Positions 23,925 through 35,696 of a stretch of 64,000 bases of DNA are shown here, in pieces. The DNA comes from Epiperipatus broadwayi (Eukaryota > Onychophora > Udeonychophora > Euonychophora > Peripatidae): NCBI GenBank assembly GCA_028023455.1, contig JAQFVV010000180.1:2418001-2482000 (forward strand), written 5' to 3'. A program made the translations under genes and the position numbers. Position 1 is the first letter of the stretch, and each line of letters starts with the position of its first letter. The notes beneath the pieces are model-generated. The model had not been told where the DNA came from. It saw only the letters and a program-made list of their open reading frames with translations, and searched no databases.

Positions 23925-26900
23925 TAAAATGTCCATTAATTAAACATCTATTATAATAACAATTAATAAAGATAATGGTTATTAACTATTTTATACAGTC
24001 TTTTAATCTGCAGAAGTACTTTCAGTTAATTCCTTAACCCTCCTCAATTGCTATTAAATTAAAAAAACAAAATGAAAGCAAACATTATCACCTTAAATCC
24101 CATCAATCCTAAACTTTAATATTAGCATCTTGTCTATTAATTAATATTAATTACCTTTCTATTTCTTAAAATTGCTTTCTTAATTTTTCTTTTGTTATTG
24201 TTTCTCTCTTCATGAAGAATCTTAACACTTTCAATATCAAACTTAAATTTATATTTACATGCCCTTTCAAGACCCAAAAAAACATGAAGCAGTCATTAAA
24301 TCATTATTATTTTTACTTTTCACATGCTTGAATAATTCATGCTTCTTTAATCTTTTTTCACTACTGAACCTTGATTCACTTATATATACAACATTAATTT
24401 TCTGCTTAACAACTAAGACATTTTTAGAATTATTCACTAACTTATTAACATTATTTGTAACCCAAAATGAAACATTAAACATATTTTTATATATATCTTT
24501 AAAAAAGTTTACTTAACCATTTAAAAAATACAGAGTAGATATCCGTTTTTTACTATCAATCTTCAATTCCTTTAAATCATTTTAACTCTTTAAATGATAT
24601 AAAGTATTGTTAATCTGTTCAATCTTATAACTAACTTCAAGCAAGCCTTTTGCAAATATCTCAATATTTTTTAATTTATCACATTGGCAATGACATAATT
24701 TTTCATTATGAAACAAAAAAGATCTAAAACTTGCCTTTTTATGCATAATTGATATTTTAATTTACAATTTATATATCCCTGTTTTGCAATGGTTTGATTA
24801 TTAATTTATAACTATCATCTCTTGCAATATTTAAATCCAAATACTTAATACTTTTGTCCTGTTTTATTTCAATAGTCCATTTTAAGCCATTCAAATTATT
24901 TAATTCCTCTAAAAGTATATTTGTAGTATTGGTATTTCTGCAAACAAAAACATTTATATACGTTTTGTAAATTTTATTTTTAAAATTACACATATTTAAA
25001 ATACTATTTTCATATGTAGACAAAACAAAATTGCAAATTTGTGCAAAAACAGGCAGACCCAAAGGCCAATTTTTAGACATTTTATAATACCCACCTTAAA
25101 AAGAATCAACAATGTTTTTAGAAAAACATTTGAAAGATTCTATAATGAATTTTATCATATATTTATAAATATATTTACGTTTTAATGCATGTTCAATTCT
25201 TTTATGGAATCCATTCTATCAGTGGAATCATACACTTCTGTCACATTTAATGAAGCAATAACAGCATTATCATTAATCACTATATTTTGAATTTTATCTA
25301 CAAAGTCAAAAGACAAAGCATTAGTATTTTTACCGAATCCTAAAAACTTTTGTAACAGCTTACCATATATTTAAATGTTTGATATATAAATACACTACCA
25401 AAGTCAATCATAATTTGTAATAGATTACCTTCTTTGTGTAACTTTATATTTGCAAAAATACGAGGACATATGTAGCACAGGAAGGATATATCTTATAATA
25501 CACATTATTACTTAAGGCTTTAGTTTTATCTTTTTTAAAAATACTGTTAATAAATTTTATTCTCTGACAATCCATATTATATTCTTCTATTTGCACATAA
25601 TCTTTCTCGTCATCATTTAATACATTCACAGCTCTTTACCTTCTTTCAAACAAATCATATTATCATTCTTCATCCTCTGTTTAAATCCTAAAATAACCAG
25701 TTCCCATGAATTTTATATGGACTAACATTAAGTTTTTGACAATTAGTTTTTTTGATAATTTTATCAGCTATATGAATATCCCCAGTAATAATTTCAAATA
25801 AATTTTGAACAGCTGCAATTAATTCCAAATTATAATAATCTCATTTACCAAAGTGGACATATTTAGCTCCAAGACTTAAAATGTATTTCTGAATCAAATG
25901 TATCTTTTTATTCTACAAATTAACAAAATTCATATCATTATAAGTTTGTGGATACCACTTATTAAATAAAAAAAAAAATTTTCTTTTCAAATTTATTACA
26001 TAACTTAAATTCAAATAATTTAAATCCATTTTCACAAACAAATTTTTTATTTGTCCCAAGCACACCATTCATTTAAAATTATTGTCAGTCCATAGATGGA
26101 GCTCTTACTGGAAAGTTATCCTCCTCACAGATCTCACAGAATGGCTCTGAAAAGTTGGAGTTGCAGCAGTGAAAGGTGTCTTTTTTATTTACTTGAACCT
26201 TTAAAGGCCTTATTTTGCTGCTAATGTACTCTTTCATTCACTAAATCTGTTTTAGTGCATTTTTAGCATAATTTCCCTATGTCTGTCTTGTGCTTATCAG
26301 CATTTATCTACATCATTCCCCTCTGTTTAGTGGGTGATTCAACTGTTTCATCGACCATAAAAGGTTTTATTCCCTCTTAGATTCTTAAATATTTCTTCTA
26401 CTCCAAGTCCCCTGTCACTCAAAACTTGTTTATAAAGTTTTTTGTGTGTTGTTCCAGATATTTAGGCCATTTTTAATGATCTTATTTTTCAGACACCCCC
26501 TCTGGGGTAACTAACCGCCTAAAATTCCACTCAATTTTCTTATTACTCAACTAAAATTATTTATAACAAAGTTTTTTAGTGTTTTTTTTTTTTTGCTTTT
26601 ACATCAATATATTTAATTTTTTCATTTCAAAATTGTTTTCTTCATATTACTTTTCATTCTTTCAAATGGTTTAAAGATGGCCACTGTCCCTAGTGGAAAA
26701 AATGTGCAGAGACCTAAACTACATGAACCAAAACCTTCAAAATTACCCAAATTTTATCCAAATCCAATTTCACACAAGACTTGAACTAAAAACATCACCA
26801 AAAAATCTCCATCTCCTTGCTCTCTGGATCTTCCTCCCTTTCAGGCTGTGGTTTGCTCTATCAAAAGTAAAAAACAAATCAAAAAGAACAACGTGACCAA

Positions 26901-27397
26901 TCATACATTCTAAGTGCAATGGGAAAAATTAAAATTACTCATCTACAAAAGACAAAAATCAGCCTGTTGCATCTAAGCATAACTCAGAAATCTCCTTATT
27001 CATCCCTGAAACCTCTAAAGACTTAACATATAGCTATTCCTCCAAAGTTAATGTCACATATAAATCCTCCTTCCAATCCACCAGGGAAACCAAGCCTATC
27101 AACATTGCTCTTTACCAAAGACTTCTTTGCCTGGACTACACATTCTTTTCATATCCCCTTTCCATTTCATATGAATTCCCTTCTTCTTCACCATATTGTA
27201 TTTGAATTTCATTTGGCATGTAGTCATCTCTTTGTAAACCTTTTTTAACTGTTGTGTTTTGTCTTTTTGATGAATAAAAGCTTTCATCACGGAGGAAAAA
27301 AAAATTATTAAATGTTCAATTGCTTTCTAATTCTTCTGAATATTAAAAAGTTTTGTTTTTACATTTCTTAATTACATCATTTAAATTTATTGATTCG
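23925..27397 (-). mobile_element. Penelope-like element A, tandem copy 3 (split by insertion)
   Basis: Third copy. GIY-YIG region in the open frame 24267-24482 (FNVSFWVTNNVNKLV, VVYISESRFSSEKRLKKHE). RT region in 24769-25080: GLPVFAQICNFVLSTYENS is motif B and its surroundings, while the motif-C site at 24950-24961 reads YIN, so the YVDD is destroyed. LNNLNGLKWTIEIKQDKSIK is the conserved stretch downstream. The N-terminal part is interrupted at 26083/27301 by a poly(A) retroposon and ends near 27397, where it meets the inverted fragment. Confidence 0.86.
26084..27300 (+). mobile_element. Poly(A) retroposon inserted in PLE copy 3
   Basis: A 1217-bp insertion flanked by the 9-bp direct repeat AAAATTATT (26075-26083 and 27301-27309; the right copy merges with the A tail). 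It ends with AATAAA at 27273-27278, then GGAGGAAAAA, as expected for a retrotransposed polyadenylated RNA. It is less A+T-rich than its host DNA. A start in good context, AAAGATGGCC at 26677, opens a 35-codon frame (MATVPSGKNVQRPKL...) that soon stops. Neither the 67-codon frame at 26693-26896 nor the 65-codon frame at 27051-27248 resembles a known family. It could be a 5'-truncated LINE or a processed pseudogene; I cannot tell which. Confidence 0.8.
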
Positions 27398-27459
27398 AAT
27401 TTGTGTTTAACATTTCATTTTGTGTTACAAATAACGTTAATCAAGTTAGTGAGTAATTC
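27398..27459 (+). mobile_element. Inverted PLE-A fragment, left piece
   Basis: Plus-strand sequence reading FNISFCVTNNVNQV, the conserved PLE-A segment before GIY-YIG. It continues at 30479 after the LTR element. It meets copy 3 head to head at about 27397. AATTC at 27455-27459 is the left target duplication of the LTR element. Confidence 0.82.
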
Positions 27460-28222
27460 TGCAGTGTCCAGCGGCACTTTATTACTTGCTGGATTGCAAG
27501 CAATTAAATAAAGAAATACTAAGAATAATGGAACATGGCTTGGCAAGTAATTTAAAGGTAACAAAGTTTTATTAACAGAGGATTAAACATGAAGATAATA
27601 AATCATTAGCAATTATATATGTTATAATTCATACTCTCTCTATATATATCTCACTAAACATAATATATGGCCTGAAGGCTTACAAAATAATATTATAGAG
27701 TGATACGACTTGTTGTGAGTTTCTAGATTTACTTTTGTATGTCCAGAGATAAACTGTCTCCACAAGGCCAGGATGAAGTAGAGGTGACTGGATCATCCAT
27801 TGGATAGCACATCTGCATTCCTGGAGCTTCACCTAGCAAGTCCCTGTTATTGTTCTTGTACATGCCGACCTAGGTGTTGTAGAATGTTTCTTTTAATTGT
27901 CCATCAACAGCCCACCTGGCAATCCATATCTAGAGTTCCCATATTTGATTCTTGTGATCAGATAGCACAGTTCACATTCCAATTATCTATTTTAACAATA
28001 TGTTTTTATTATCATAAACATTCCAATGTTGTAGTGGCTTTCTTTACTTAAACTAAGATTAATATCTCTGCTAATACTGATTATTTACTACCAGTATAGC
28101 TAATCTTTATGAACATAAGATTTACTCTTTTAATTAAAACTATTTAATTAATCTTCAGTGCTTTACAGATATATTTTAATAAATATTATTTATTTTATCT
28201 GAATATAAACACATACTTAGCA
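27460..28222 (-). repeat. 3' LTR of the nested LTR element
   Basis: 763 bp, bounded by TGCAGTGTCC at the left and TTAGCA at the right on the plus strand, giving TG...CA ends. The adjacent purine tract AAACTTGGAGGAGATA (minus strand, 28223-28238) fits a polypurine primer site immediately before the LTR. Confidence 0.88.
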
Positions 28223-28699
28223 TATCTCCTCCAAGTTTAGAGATTAGTGTTTTGCTTTTTTCTTGTTCTCTGAACTTAACACATAATTACTAAGTGTGAG
28301 GGGATTTTTCATTCCTTCTTTAAATGTTGGGGGGTTTCTGATTCCAGGTCTATGTCATTTTCATGTTCTTAAGTACCAAATAGCTCATCAGCAGGAGTGA
28401 TTTCAGTTTTTACTTTTGTATTTGTAATCTGGAACTGCATTGCTGTTATCTTTTTTTGGAAACAGCTGTGGCATTTGCTGTCTACTTTCATCTTTTCACA
28501 ACTGATTAATGTGTTTATGTAACAATCTTCATCCTCCATCCAGATGCACCACGTACTTGCTTAAATGGCATACAATTTTTGTGTTTGTCCAAAATCGATC
28601 ATAATTATTTCTGACCCATATATGTTCTTGCAGAGCAAATTTGTAGTTTGAACCTATAGGTGCTTCAATATCCTTAGATGGCATAATTTTATCAAACTT

Positions 28700-29681
28700 G
28701 GTCCACAATCTTATGACCTAAATATTTTTCTGTGAGTCATTTGCCTGACTTAGCTGTAGGTGAAGAATTTTGATATAGAATAATGTTAAAAATTGCTTCC
28801 TGCAGTATTTATTTTCTCATTTTGTTGATGACCAACTTTAAATTTTGTACAGCTTTTTTAGCCAGTCCGTTTGATTTGGGCATGGTATGGTGGAGAAAAT
28901 GTGTGCTTTAGTGGCCATTTGTGCATAGTGTCCATGAAATTTCCTGCTGTGAAACCTGTACCATTATTGGATATTAGGCTTTCCAAAAAGCCATGGTATG
29001 CAAAAATCTCTATCAGTTTGGTGGTGATTTCATCCAAACTGTATTTTGGACTTTTATATTTGACCCATCCCATATAAACATCAGTCATCAGAAACAATTG
29101 TCCTTGGGTAGGACTGCTATGATCTATGTGTATTCTTTGCCACAGTTTTCTGCTTCATTCCAAGACTCAAATTTGGCTGGAAGTGCATTTGCACATGACT
29201 GGCTACTAGTGCAGTTTTTTTATACCCATCTTGATGTCGCTGTTAATCTTTGGCCACTAGATGTATCTACAAGTTAATGCTTTCACCCTGATGATGTCCA
29301 GATAACCTTCATGTAATAGATTGAATATTTGTTATCTACCATTTACTGGGATTAGGACTTGATCACCTCTAAATATACATTCTTTACAGATTGATAATTG
29401 TTCTCAAGTTTTCCATAGCTCTAGGTGCAAAAAAGATGGCCATTGTTTTGGCCAAACATCCATCTGTAACCAGTGTCTTCCCTAGTTCACATGACTACTT
29501 TTCAGCTGAAGTTTCAGTGTGTTAATATAATTAATTTCTACATTGTTTACATCTTTCTCTAACAGGTCTGGCATTCACAATATTGCATCAGCATGACCAA
29601 TATTCTTGCCTTTTTTATATTCAAAGCTGTAATCATAGCCTGTAAGTATATCAAGCAATTTCACCATATGATTCTGTTGTC
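28700..29681 (-). pseudogene. Ty3/gypsy-type RNase H end and integrase, broken
   Basis: In coding order: the RNase H C-terminus near 29575-29680 (TGYDYSFEYKKGKN, HADAI); the zinc-binding HHCC segment near 29200-29400 (LLHEGYLDI and YIWWPKI-like phrases); the integrase core in the open frame 28858-29097 (first catalytic Asp in MTDVYMGW; SNNGTGFTAGNF where the usual motif is SDNGT, so the second catalytic Asp is Asn; then PPYHAQ). Downstream NKLV-type and tail sequences are frame-shifted. The host-DNA joining activity is certainly lost. Confidence 0.85.
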
Positions 29682-30478
29682 TGCTGAATTGCAAACAGAA
29701 TTAAATAAATACTCATAATAATGTGACATAGCTTGGCAAATAATTTAAAGGCAACAAATTTTTTTATCTACAGAGGGCTCAACATGAAGATAATAAATCG
29801 TTAGCAGTTATATACATTATAATTCATATTCTATATACATATCTCACTAAACATAATATATGGGCCTAAAGGCTTACAAAAATTATACATTGATACAACT
29901 GTTATGAGTCTCTAAGTTTACTTTTATATATCCAGAGTTAAATTTCTCCACAAGGCTAAAATGAATTAGAGGTAATTGGAGCACCCATCAGATAGCATGT
30001 CTGCATTTCTGGAGCTTCACCTAGCAAGTCCCTATTCTTGTTCTTCTTTTGGGTGTTGTAGAATGTCTCTTTTGATTGACCATCCACAGCACATGTGGTG
30101 GTCCATATCTAAAGTTCCTATATTTGATTCTTGTAATCAGATAGCACACTTCAAATTCCAATTATCTAGTTTAGCAATGCGTTTTCATTATCATCAAATC
30201 TGATTGAGAAGTAAACATTCCAATGTTGCAGTGGCTTTCTTTATTTTAACTAAGATTAATATCTGTGCTAATACTGATTATTTACCAGTATAGCCTATCT
30301 TTATCAATATAAGATTTACTTTTTTAATTAAAACTATTTAATTAATCTAAGTGCTTTTTAAAATAACGTATATGCCTTCAGCATATACGAACATACATTT
30401 ACTTTTACAGATATAATATCATTTTACTAAATACTAATTATTTTATGTGTATATATGAATATTCACACATACTTAGCA
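29682..30478 (-). repeat. 5' LTR of the nested LTR element (U5 end missing)
   Basis: 797 bp, aligned over its length to 27487-28222 with numerous substitutions and small indels. It lacks the terminal 27 bases present in the other LTR (27460-27486), showing where the internal deletion starts. It has a short insertion with a hairpin, GTATATGCC/TTCAGCATATAC, near 30368-30390. Confidence 0.86.
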
Positions 30479-30990
30479 AATTCTAAAAATGTCATACCTT
30501 TCAAACAGAAAAGTAATATTGTATATAAACTTTTTTTGTGGATGTATAGTTTCATATATGTAGGTGAATCGAGGTTCAGTATAGAAAAAAGATTAAAGGA
30601 GCATGAAAAGTGTGTATGACAAGGTTACTCTTTATTTCCAAAAGATTTTACAACAGTTTTACAAAAAAAAAATTATAAATTAAATTCTTAGACTAAGGGA
30701 TTAAAAGTAAATAGAGATTATTTAAGCCATCTAGATTTTTCAAGTGTGGTTGTTTTGGCAAATAATGTTTCAAAACTTCACAAAATGTTGCAAGAATTAT
30801 CAGGTAAAAATAAAAGATAGAACTAGAAATAAAGTTAAAAAGACTAATGTTATCTCCAATGATTTCAAAAGATGAAAACAAAAATTAATAATAATGAACT
30901 AGAAATAATTAAATATTACAAATAGCTTTATTAGTTTACTAATACAATTTGAATGTTAATGGACGAATTCATAAAATTAAACTTGGATGA
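30479..30990 (+). mobile_element. Inverted PLE-A fragment, right piece (GIY-YIG)
   Basis: Continues the PLE-A segment from 27459. It reads CGCIVSYVGESRFSIEKRL, then KEHEKCV near 30540-30620, the core of the GIY-YIG endonuclease. Decay is heavy afterwards, with stops and a run of A near 30663. The fragment lies in opposite orientation to the triplet, a common outcome for PLE clusters. Confidence 0.82.
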
Positions 30991-31049
30991 TGTGTTTTTT
31001 AGAAAAGTAATTTAATATTAAAAGAAGATATCTGAATGTAGGTAACAAA

Positions 31050-31500
31050 AAGGAATTTTAATAAATGTGTTTTATGAGTTCTTACTTATGAATCTGAGAA
31101 TTGGTCACTTAATAAAAAAGCAAATTGTAAAAATCAGGCAAATCAATTAAAGTATGAAATAATGTATGTTGAATGGAAAAATTAGGGATTGAAAATGAAA
31201 TATATAGGTGAGAGAACAAACAAATATTGACATTTAAAAAATATTATGATTGAAGTGGGACTAAGTTGGATATATTGCTATGAAAAATTGTATTAGATAA
31301 AGAGTCGAAAGTGTCAATTGGCTACCAACAGAGAGTAAAACCCATATTATGAGACCTCATGTGATATAAGTGAATGTAATAAGGAAATTTGCAGATATGT
31401 TGGTGAGAATAAAGTTGAAAACCAAAGATAATGAAATAAACTGTATGGGGTTAATAGAAAAAATTTGTTTTAAAAGATTTGCTACAAAAATTGCCAAACC
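31050..31500 (+). pseudogene. LINE C-terminal remnant
   Basis: Broken plus-strand translation NKCVL, VLTYESENWSLNKKA, then after frame changes WVGYIA-like and IRKFAD phrases. This parallels the C-terminal region of the LINE at 7956-8440 (NKCVLPVLTYGSETW, DEIRKCAG). The 60-codon frame 31370-31552 overlaps its end. Precise limits are uncertain. Confidence 0.55.
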
Positions 31501-31823
31501 GGATATACAATACATTCTAATAATATTTAATTTCAAATACATTCTAATGTAATGGTATCTAGGCCATTGGCACACAGTGACTCTTTAATAAAATTAATAT
31601 CATATAATAATTGTGATGTGGGCAAAAAATCAAATAGTTTACCATCTTATTAATTTATAGATTCTCAAACTTAAGCTTTTTATATAATTTAATAATAGAG
31701 CAATAATCAAAAAAGCAAGTCATATATAACGTGACAAAAATGCAATACAGAGAACATACCAATAGCTCAAACAAGCTCTTAATTAATAAGTGTGGTATGA
31801 GAAAATATTTAAAATGTCTACCC

Positions 31824-31892
31824 AGAACACTCCCATCTTCAGACCAACTGGTTTCGAGCTTATGGCTCATGTCAGTGGAGAGTTAGAACATT
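31824..31892 (-). ncRNA. Hammerhead motif, family 4, with variant core
   Basis: Minus strand: stem-I arm CTCTCCA, then CTGACATGA, stem II GAGC/GCTC with loop CATAA, GAAA, stem III CCA-GT-TGG, GUC, TGAAGA, and the outer pair AGAACA/TGTTCT. The first box has two extra bases compared with CTGANGA. The same extra bases occur in the inverted copy, so the change predates the inversion or is native to the family. All stems pair well. Confidence 0.78.
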
Positions 31893-32251
31893 CGGACACT
31901 AGATTTAAAATATCAACTCAAAACCCAGCACTTATTCATATGTAATATTTAAGTAGAAACTCTGAAATTTTCGGACATGAAAATGTCTTTAAATCCAGCT
32001 ATCTAACTTAAATATCTATATGGGACTGAACTAAATTCAGATCTACCATATTTTAATAGCAACAGCATAGCCAAAGCCTTAAGGTAGAATTATAATAATA
32101 AAAAAAGTAAGCCATACATAATGTGGCATTACTTTTATAAGCTTGTATTTACAAAAATGCAATACATAGAGAATACCAAGAGCTCAAACAAACTAAATAT
32201 TATGTATGAAATAAGTGCTGGGTTTTGAGTTGATATTTTAGATCTAGTATC

Positions 32252-32322
32252 AGAATATTCTAGCTCTCCACTGACATGAGCCATACGCTCAAAACCAGTT
32301 GGTCTGGAGATGGGAGTGTTCT
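32252..32322 (+). ncRNA. Hammerhead motif, family 4, inverted copy
   Basis: Stem I CTCTCCA/TGGAGA pairs over six bases. The variant box CTGACATGA is present. GAAA has become AAAA (G12 lost), then CCAGTTGG and GUC follow. Confidence 0.75.
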
Positions 32323-32663
32323 GGATAGAGATTTTAAATATTTTTTCATACCACACTTATTAATTAAGAACTTGTTTGAGCTATTGATATGCTCTCTGTA
32401 TTGCAATAATAGACCAAGAATTATTTTCCTGACTATCAAACACATAATGAATTAATTATTCAATAATTTTTCAATTTGAAAAAAATGCAACCATCCATAG
32501 ACAGTTTTTTTATTTATTTCATCATGAATTCCATATCAATTATTATGCAAATTAGTCATATATCAGGCTTAAATTTCTCATAAAACAATTCCTCATTCAT
32601 TATAAATGAGGTTGTGGTATGTAGTGCAGAAAGTATATAAGCCTATTATAAGAAGTAATAAAT

Positions 32664-33734
32664 TCTCTATACAGTAATGCTATCCAATATGAGCCATAGT
32701 TATAAATTCTTGAAAGTCTATACCTAAAATCCCTATTTACTGGCTATTTTTTCTATATCCACAGACAAATTTTTAGTTCGTAGACTCCATCAGTGAGGAG
32801 CTATGGATCTGAAATAGTTCATTGGATCTTATGCAACCCTCCAGCACCAACCTTTTACCTATTTAGTTAAGCATAAAGGCATGTACACAAAATAAAAACA
32901 CCAGCATGTTTTTATTCTAGGATAATTCACTTTCATAGCCATACCAATCTGAACCCAGTTCAGTATCTGTATATTTTGTGTGATTTTTAAACAATCATTC
33001 TATAAGCCAAATTTGTATTAAACCGCTACATTATCACACAATTACCCTTTTCTATGTTTATGCAAACTTAAATAATATCAATCTGTTCATAGAGTAGTGT
33101 TATCCAGTATAACCCATAGTTACCAATAAATACTAGAAAGTTTGTGCATTAAATTCGTATCTCTTGCTTACTTATCAAATATTATCACATTAATTTCTAG
33201 CTTATGGCTTTCATCAGTGAGAAGCTATAAATCTGAAAACATGGCATCTGGATCTTTGGACCTATTTACACCTTCTAGGAAATACTGTTAGTGTGAAGTT
33301 TAATCATTTAATGCCAAATCCACTCATAGTATAACTATAGTTATTTAAACTCCAAAAGCTATGAAATGTATAAATACTTAACAGGGTCCATATTTGTATT
33401 AACTTGGATTAAAGCATTATTGTTTTTATTTTGTGCTCATAATGTTATGCATACGTGAATAAGTACAATCAACTGCTGGAGGGTTGAATTAGATCCAAAG
33501 AACTAAGTGCAGTGTTCCCCAGAGTTAATCCTCATAAATAAAAAAACACAAGTTAGAAACTAGTCTATTGATATTAAATGAGTAGACACAATAAAAATTT
33601 TATGCACAACTTTCTAGCATTCCTTGATTTCAATTGCTCACACTGAGTGCCACTATTATATGGATAGTTTGCTGATTTTTAACAGATTGTGTGAGAATAA
33701 CAAATGGTGATCAGATGATGATTTATAAGTTTAA
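32664..33734. mobile_element. Palindromic element related to family 1, old
   Basis: About 1071 bp between 8-bp direct repeats TAATAAAT (32656-32663 and 33735-33742; short and A+T-only, so moderate support). The left part has two tandem units (starts near 32664 and 33083: CTCTATACAGTAATGC, then GTTATCCAGTATAACCCA); the right part (about 33470-33734) is inverted. Hammerhead remnants: near 33165-33225 minus (CTGATGA, stem II, GAAA kept) and near 33535-33575 plus (GAAACTAGTC kept, first box lost). The right end, reversed, matches the left end of the 1013-1563 element. Confidence 0.7.
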
Positions 33735-33952
33735 TAATAAATATCATTAATTAAAACTTTACTACATAAGAAAAGGGAAAAAACCCTTCTAAAATATTAG
33801 TAACTAATTTAACATCAATCTCAATATTTGATCTCCAGAATCATAATACAAATGTAATTCAATAAAATACTTCTTTCCTTAATTTGAATATAAAATATAA
33901 TAGTAAAAATACATTCTGCTGGAAATATTATAAATTTAATAAAATATTTTTA

Positions 33953-34915
33953 AGCATTGCTTTTGACCAAGTCAGTCATATTCATAGAACTTTTATAAGG
34001 TTGTATAAATAGAATTTATAAGTTAATAATTTATATGTACCATTTACATGATAATGCAATTACATGTGTCTTTCTTGTTTATTGCACATGTTATTTGCAA
34101 TAAATCATGCCTTTTTATATATTTTTTGATCATTGCATTCACTGCAAAAATAAAATGAGAATAAAATACATCAACATTTAAAAGGTGTAATTCACCATCA
34201 TTTTTATACTCCAATTTCACATAAATTGACTGGCTTCAGATGTTTTTATATAGAAACTATAAATCATGGAAGTTTGAAGCAGACAGAAAAGACAACATTG
34301 AAAACAATCTAAAAGACTTAGTCAATTCAGGATATAATATTAATATATTAAATAAAATTCTTAAAAATTATATTTATCTTTAAATACTAGAAATTTCAAT
34401 AACAATATTACTACATGAATCAGCTTTATTTTGTACCACATAAATCTAAAAATGAAAACAATCTTCTCAAATGATTTCAATATTAGTTTTAGAACTCCCT
34501 TTTATTCTTTATAAAATTTTGAACAATAATTTAGCTTCAAACCAAGCTCTCCAAATAGTTTATAAAATTAAATGTAATGAACGAATTGCACTACAAGATT
34601 AGCACAACACAAATATATATATATATAAATGCACTAAAACAGACACTAATATTAAATCTATATTTTTAGAATATGAAATAAAATCTGGCCACAATTTTGA
34701 TCCTTTTAATATTAAAATCGATTGCACTGAGTGCAATGATCAAAAAAGAAAATATAAACATATGGTTTATTGCAAATAACATCAACACAATAAAGAAAGA
34801 CTTGCTCCTTGTATTATCATGCAAATGATATATATATAAATTATTATCAATTTTATTTATATAAACTTATACTAGTTGTATAAATATGACTGATCTGGTT
34901 GAATCAATGCTTACA
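33953..34915. repeat. Inverted repeat flanking a PLE-like remnant
   Basis: Arms of about 190 bp (33953-34150 and 34730-34915) pair in inverted orientation; each holds TGCAATGATCAAAAAA, TTATTGCAAATAACAT and an ATGACTGA phrase. The enclosed plus-strand DNA gives a broken PLE-type translation: ISFRTPFYSL, YKIKCNE and SGHNFDPFNIKI, typical of the region around GIY-YIG. It looks like the end of another endonuclease-bearing PLE flanked by inverted terminal sequence. Confidence 0.6.
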
Positions 34916-35645
34916 AATAATATTTTCTTAAATTTGTATTTTTTCTAAAATACTATACCTTTACTATTATGTTTTCTAATAATAATAATGGTAAATTATA
35001 TATAAAATTATACCTAAAATATTGATCATGTAAGTTTTATTATAATATATATATTCAGAATTATTATATTCAAACTAAAGCAATTTTATGTAATCATTAT
35101 TTTTACCAAAACATTAGTTTTTTTCTCATAAGGACAATTAAAATATCTGGCAGATTTATGGTAAGCAGCTAATATATATATATATCATTATAAATTATTT
35201 TAATCATGATAATTTTAAATAATAAATTATTATTATTATTTTTTTTCAAAGACTAATAAATTATTTATTTATTTAATTTTTTCAAAGACCTTCACTAATA
35301 CATTAAAAATATATAAATTCTTACTTTAATTAAATGAACATTCTATCTCTTAAGTAGTTTTTATTCAAATACCTTTCTTCTAAAAACATGTAAAAGTTCT
35401 TGCTTGGTCTTTCTAGTTATTCCTCACCAGTGATATCTTTGCCATTTTCTTGGTTTATGAAAAATGGTTTTCTAACACATTTCTAAAGGCATTTATTTAG
35501 CTCTATGCAGTTTCTTCTAACTGTATATATATAACCTAAAAAATTTATACAACACCAATCATCAATTGAAAAATTATGAAAATCATAAGATGCACTCATA
35601 GTTAAGCTTCCCGGTTGAGACAGATGTGCATCTACACTAACTCTT
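34916..35645. other. A+T-rich DNA without recognised features
   Basis: Only short TA, TTA and homopolymer runs. No coding signal. Confidence 0.45.
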
Positions 35646-35696
35646 TTACTTCAACAAAAAATTATTCTAAATCCTAATAAAATTATAATATTCTAT

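Larger units (their letters stand above)
27460..30478 (-). mobile_element. LTR retrotransposon (Ty3/gypsy-type), internally deleted, nested in a PLE
   Basis: A minus-strand LTR retrotransposon flanked by the 5-bp target duplication AATTC (27455-27459 and 30479-30483); joining the flanks restores the PLE sequence seen in copy 3. LTRs are 27460-28222 and 29682-30478. The internal part keeps the end of RNase H, the integrase zinc-binding region and the integrase core. Gag, protease and RT are gone: the right LTR joins directly to RNase H, and it lacks the last 27 bases of the LTR. The deletion therefore runs from the U5 end of the 5' LTR into RNase H. It is non-autonomous and not coding-competent. 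Confidence 0.9.
31700..32404. mobile_element. Palindromic hammerhead element, family 4
   Basis: A 705-bp element between 9-bp direct repeats AATAATAGA (31691-31699 and 32405-32413). The left part (to about 32190) is just over one unit in one orientation; the right part (about 32195-32404) is an inverted partial unit. It shares the CTGAAATTTTCGGACAT, CCAGCTATCTAA and TATATGGGACTGA boxes with families 2 and 3. Two hammerhead motifs are present (31824-31892 minus, 32252-32322 plus). The 60-73 codon frames across it are not genes. Confidence 0.82.
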
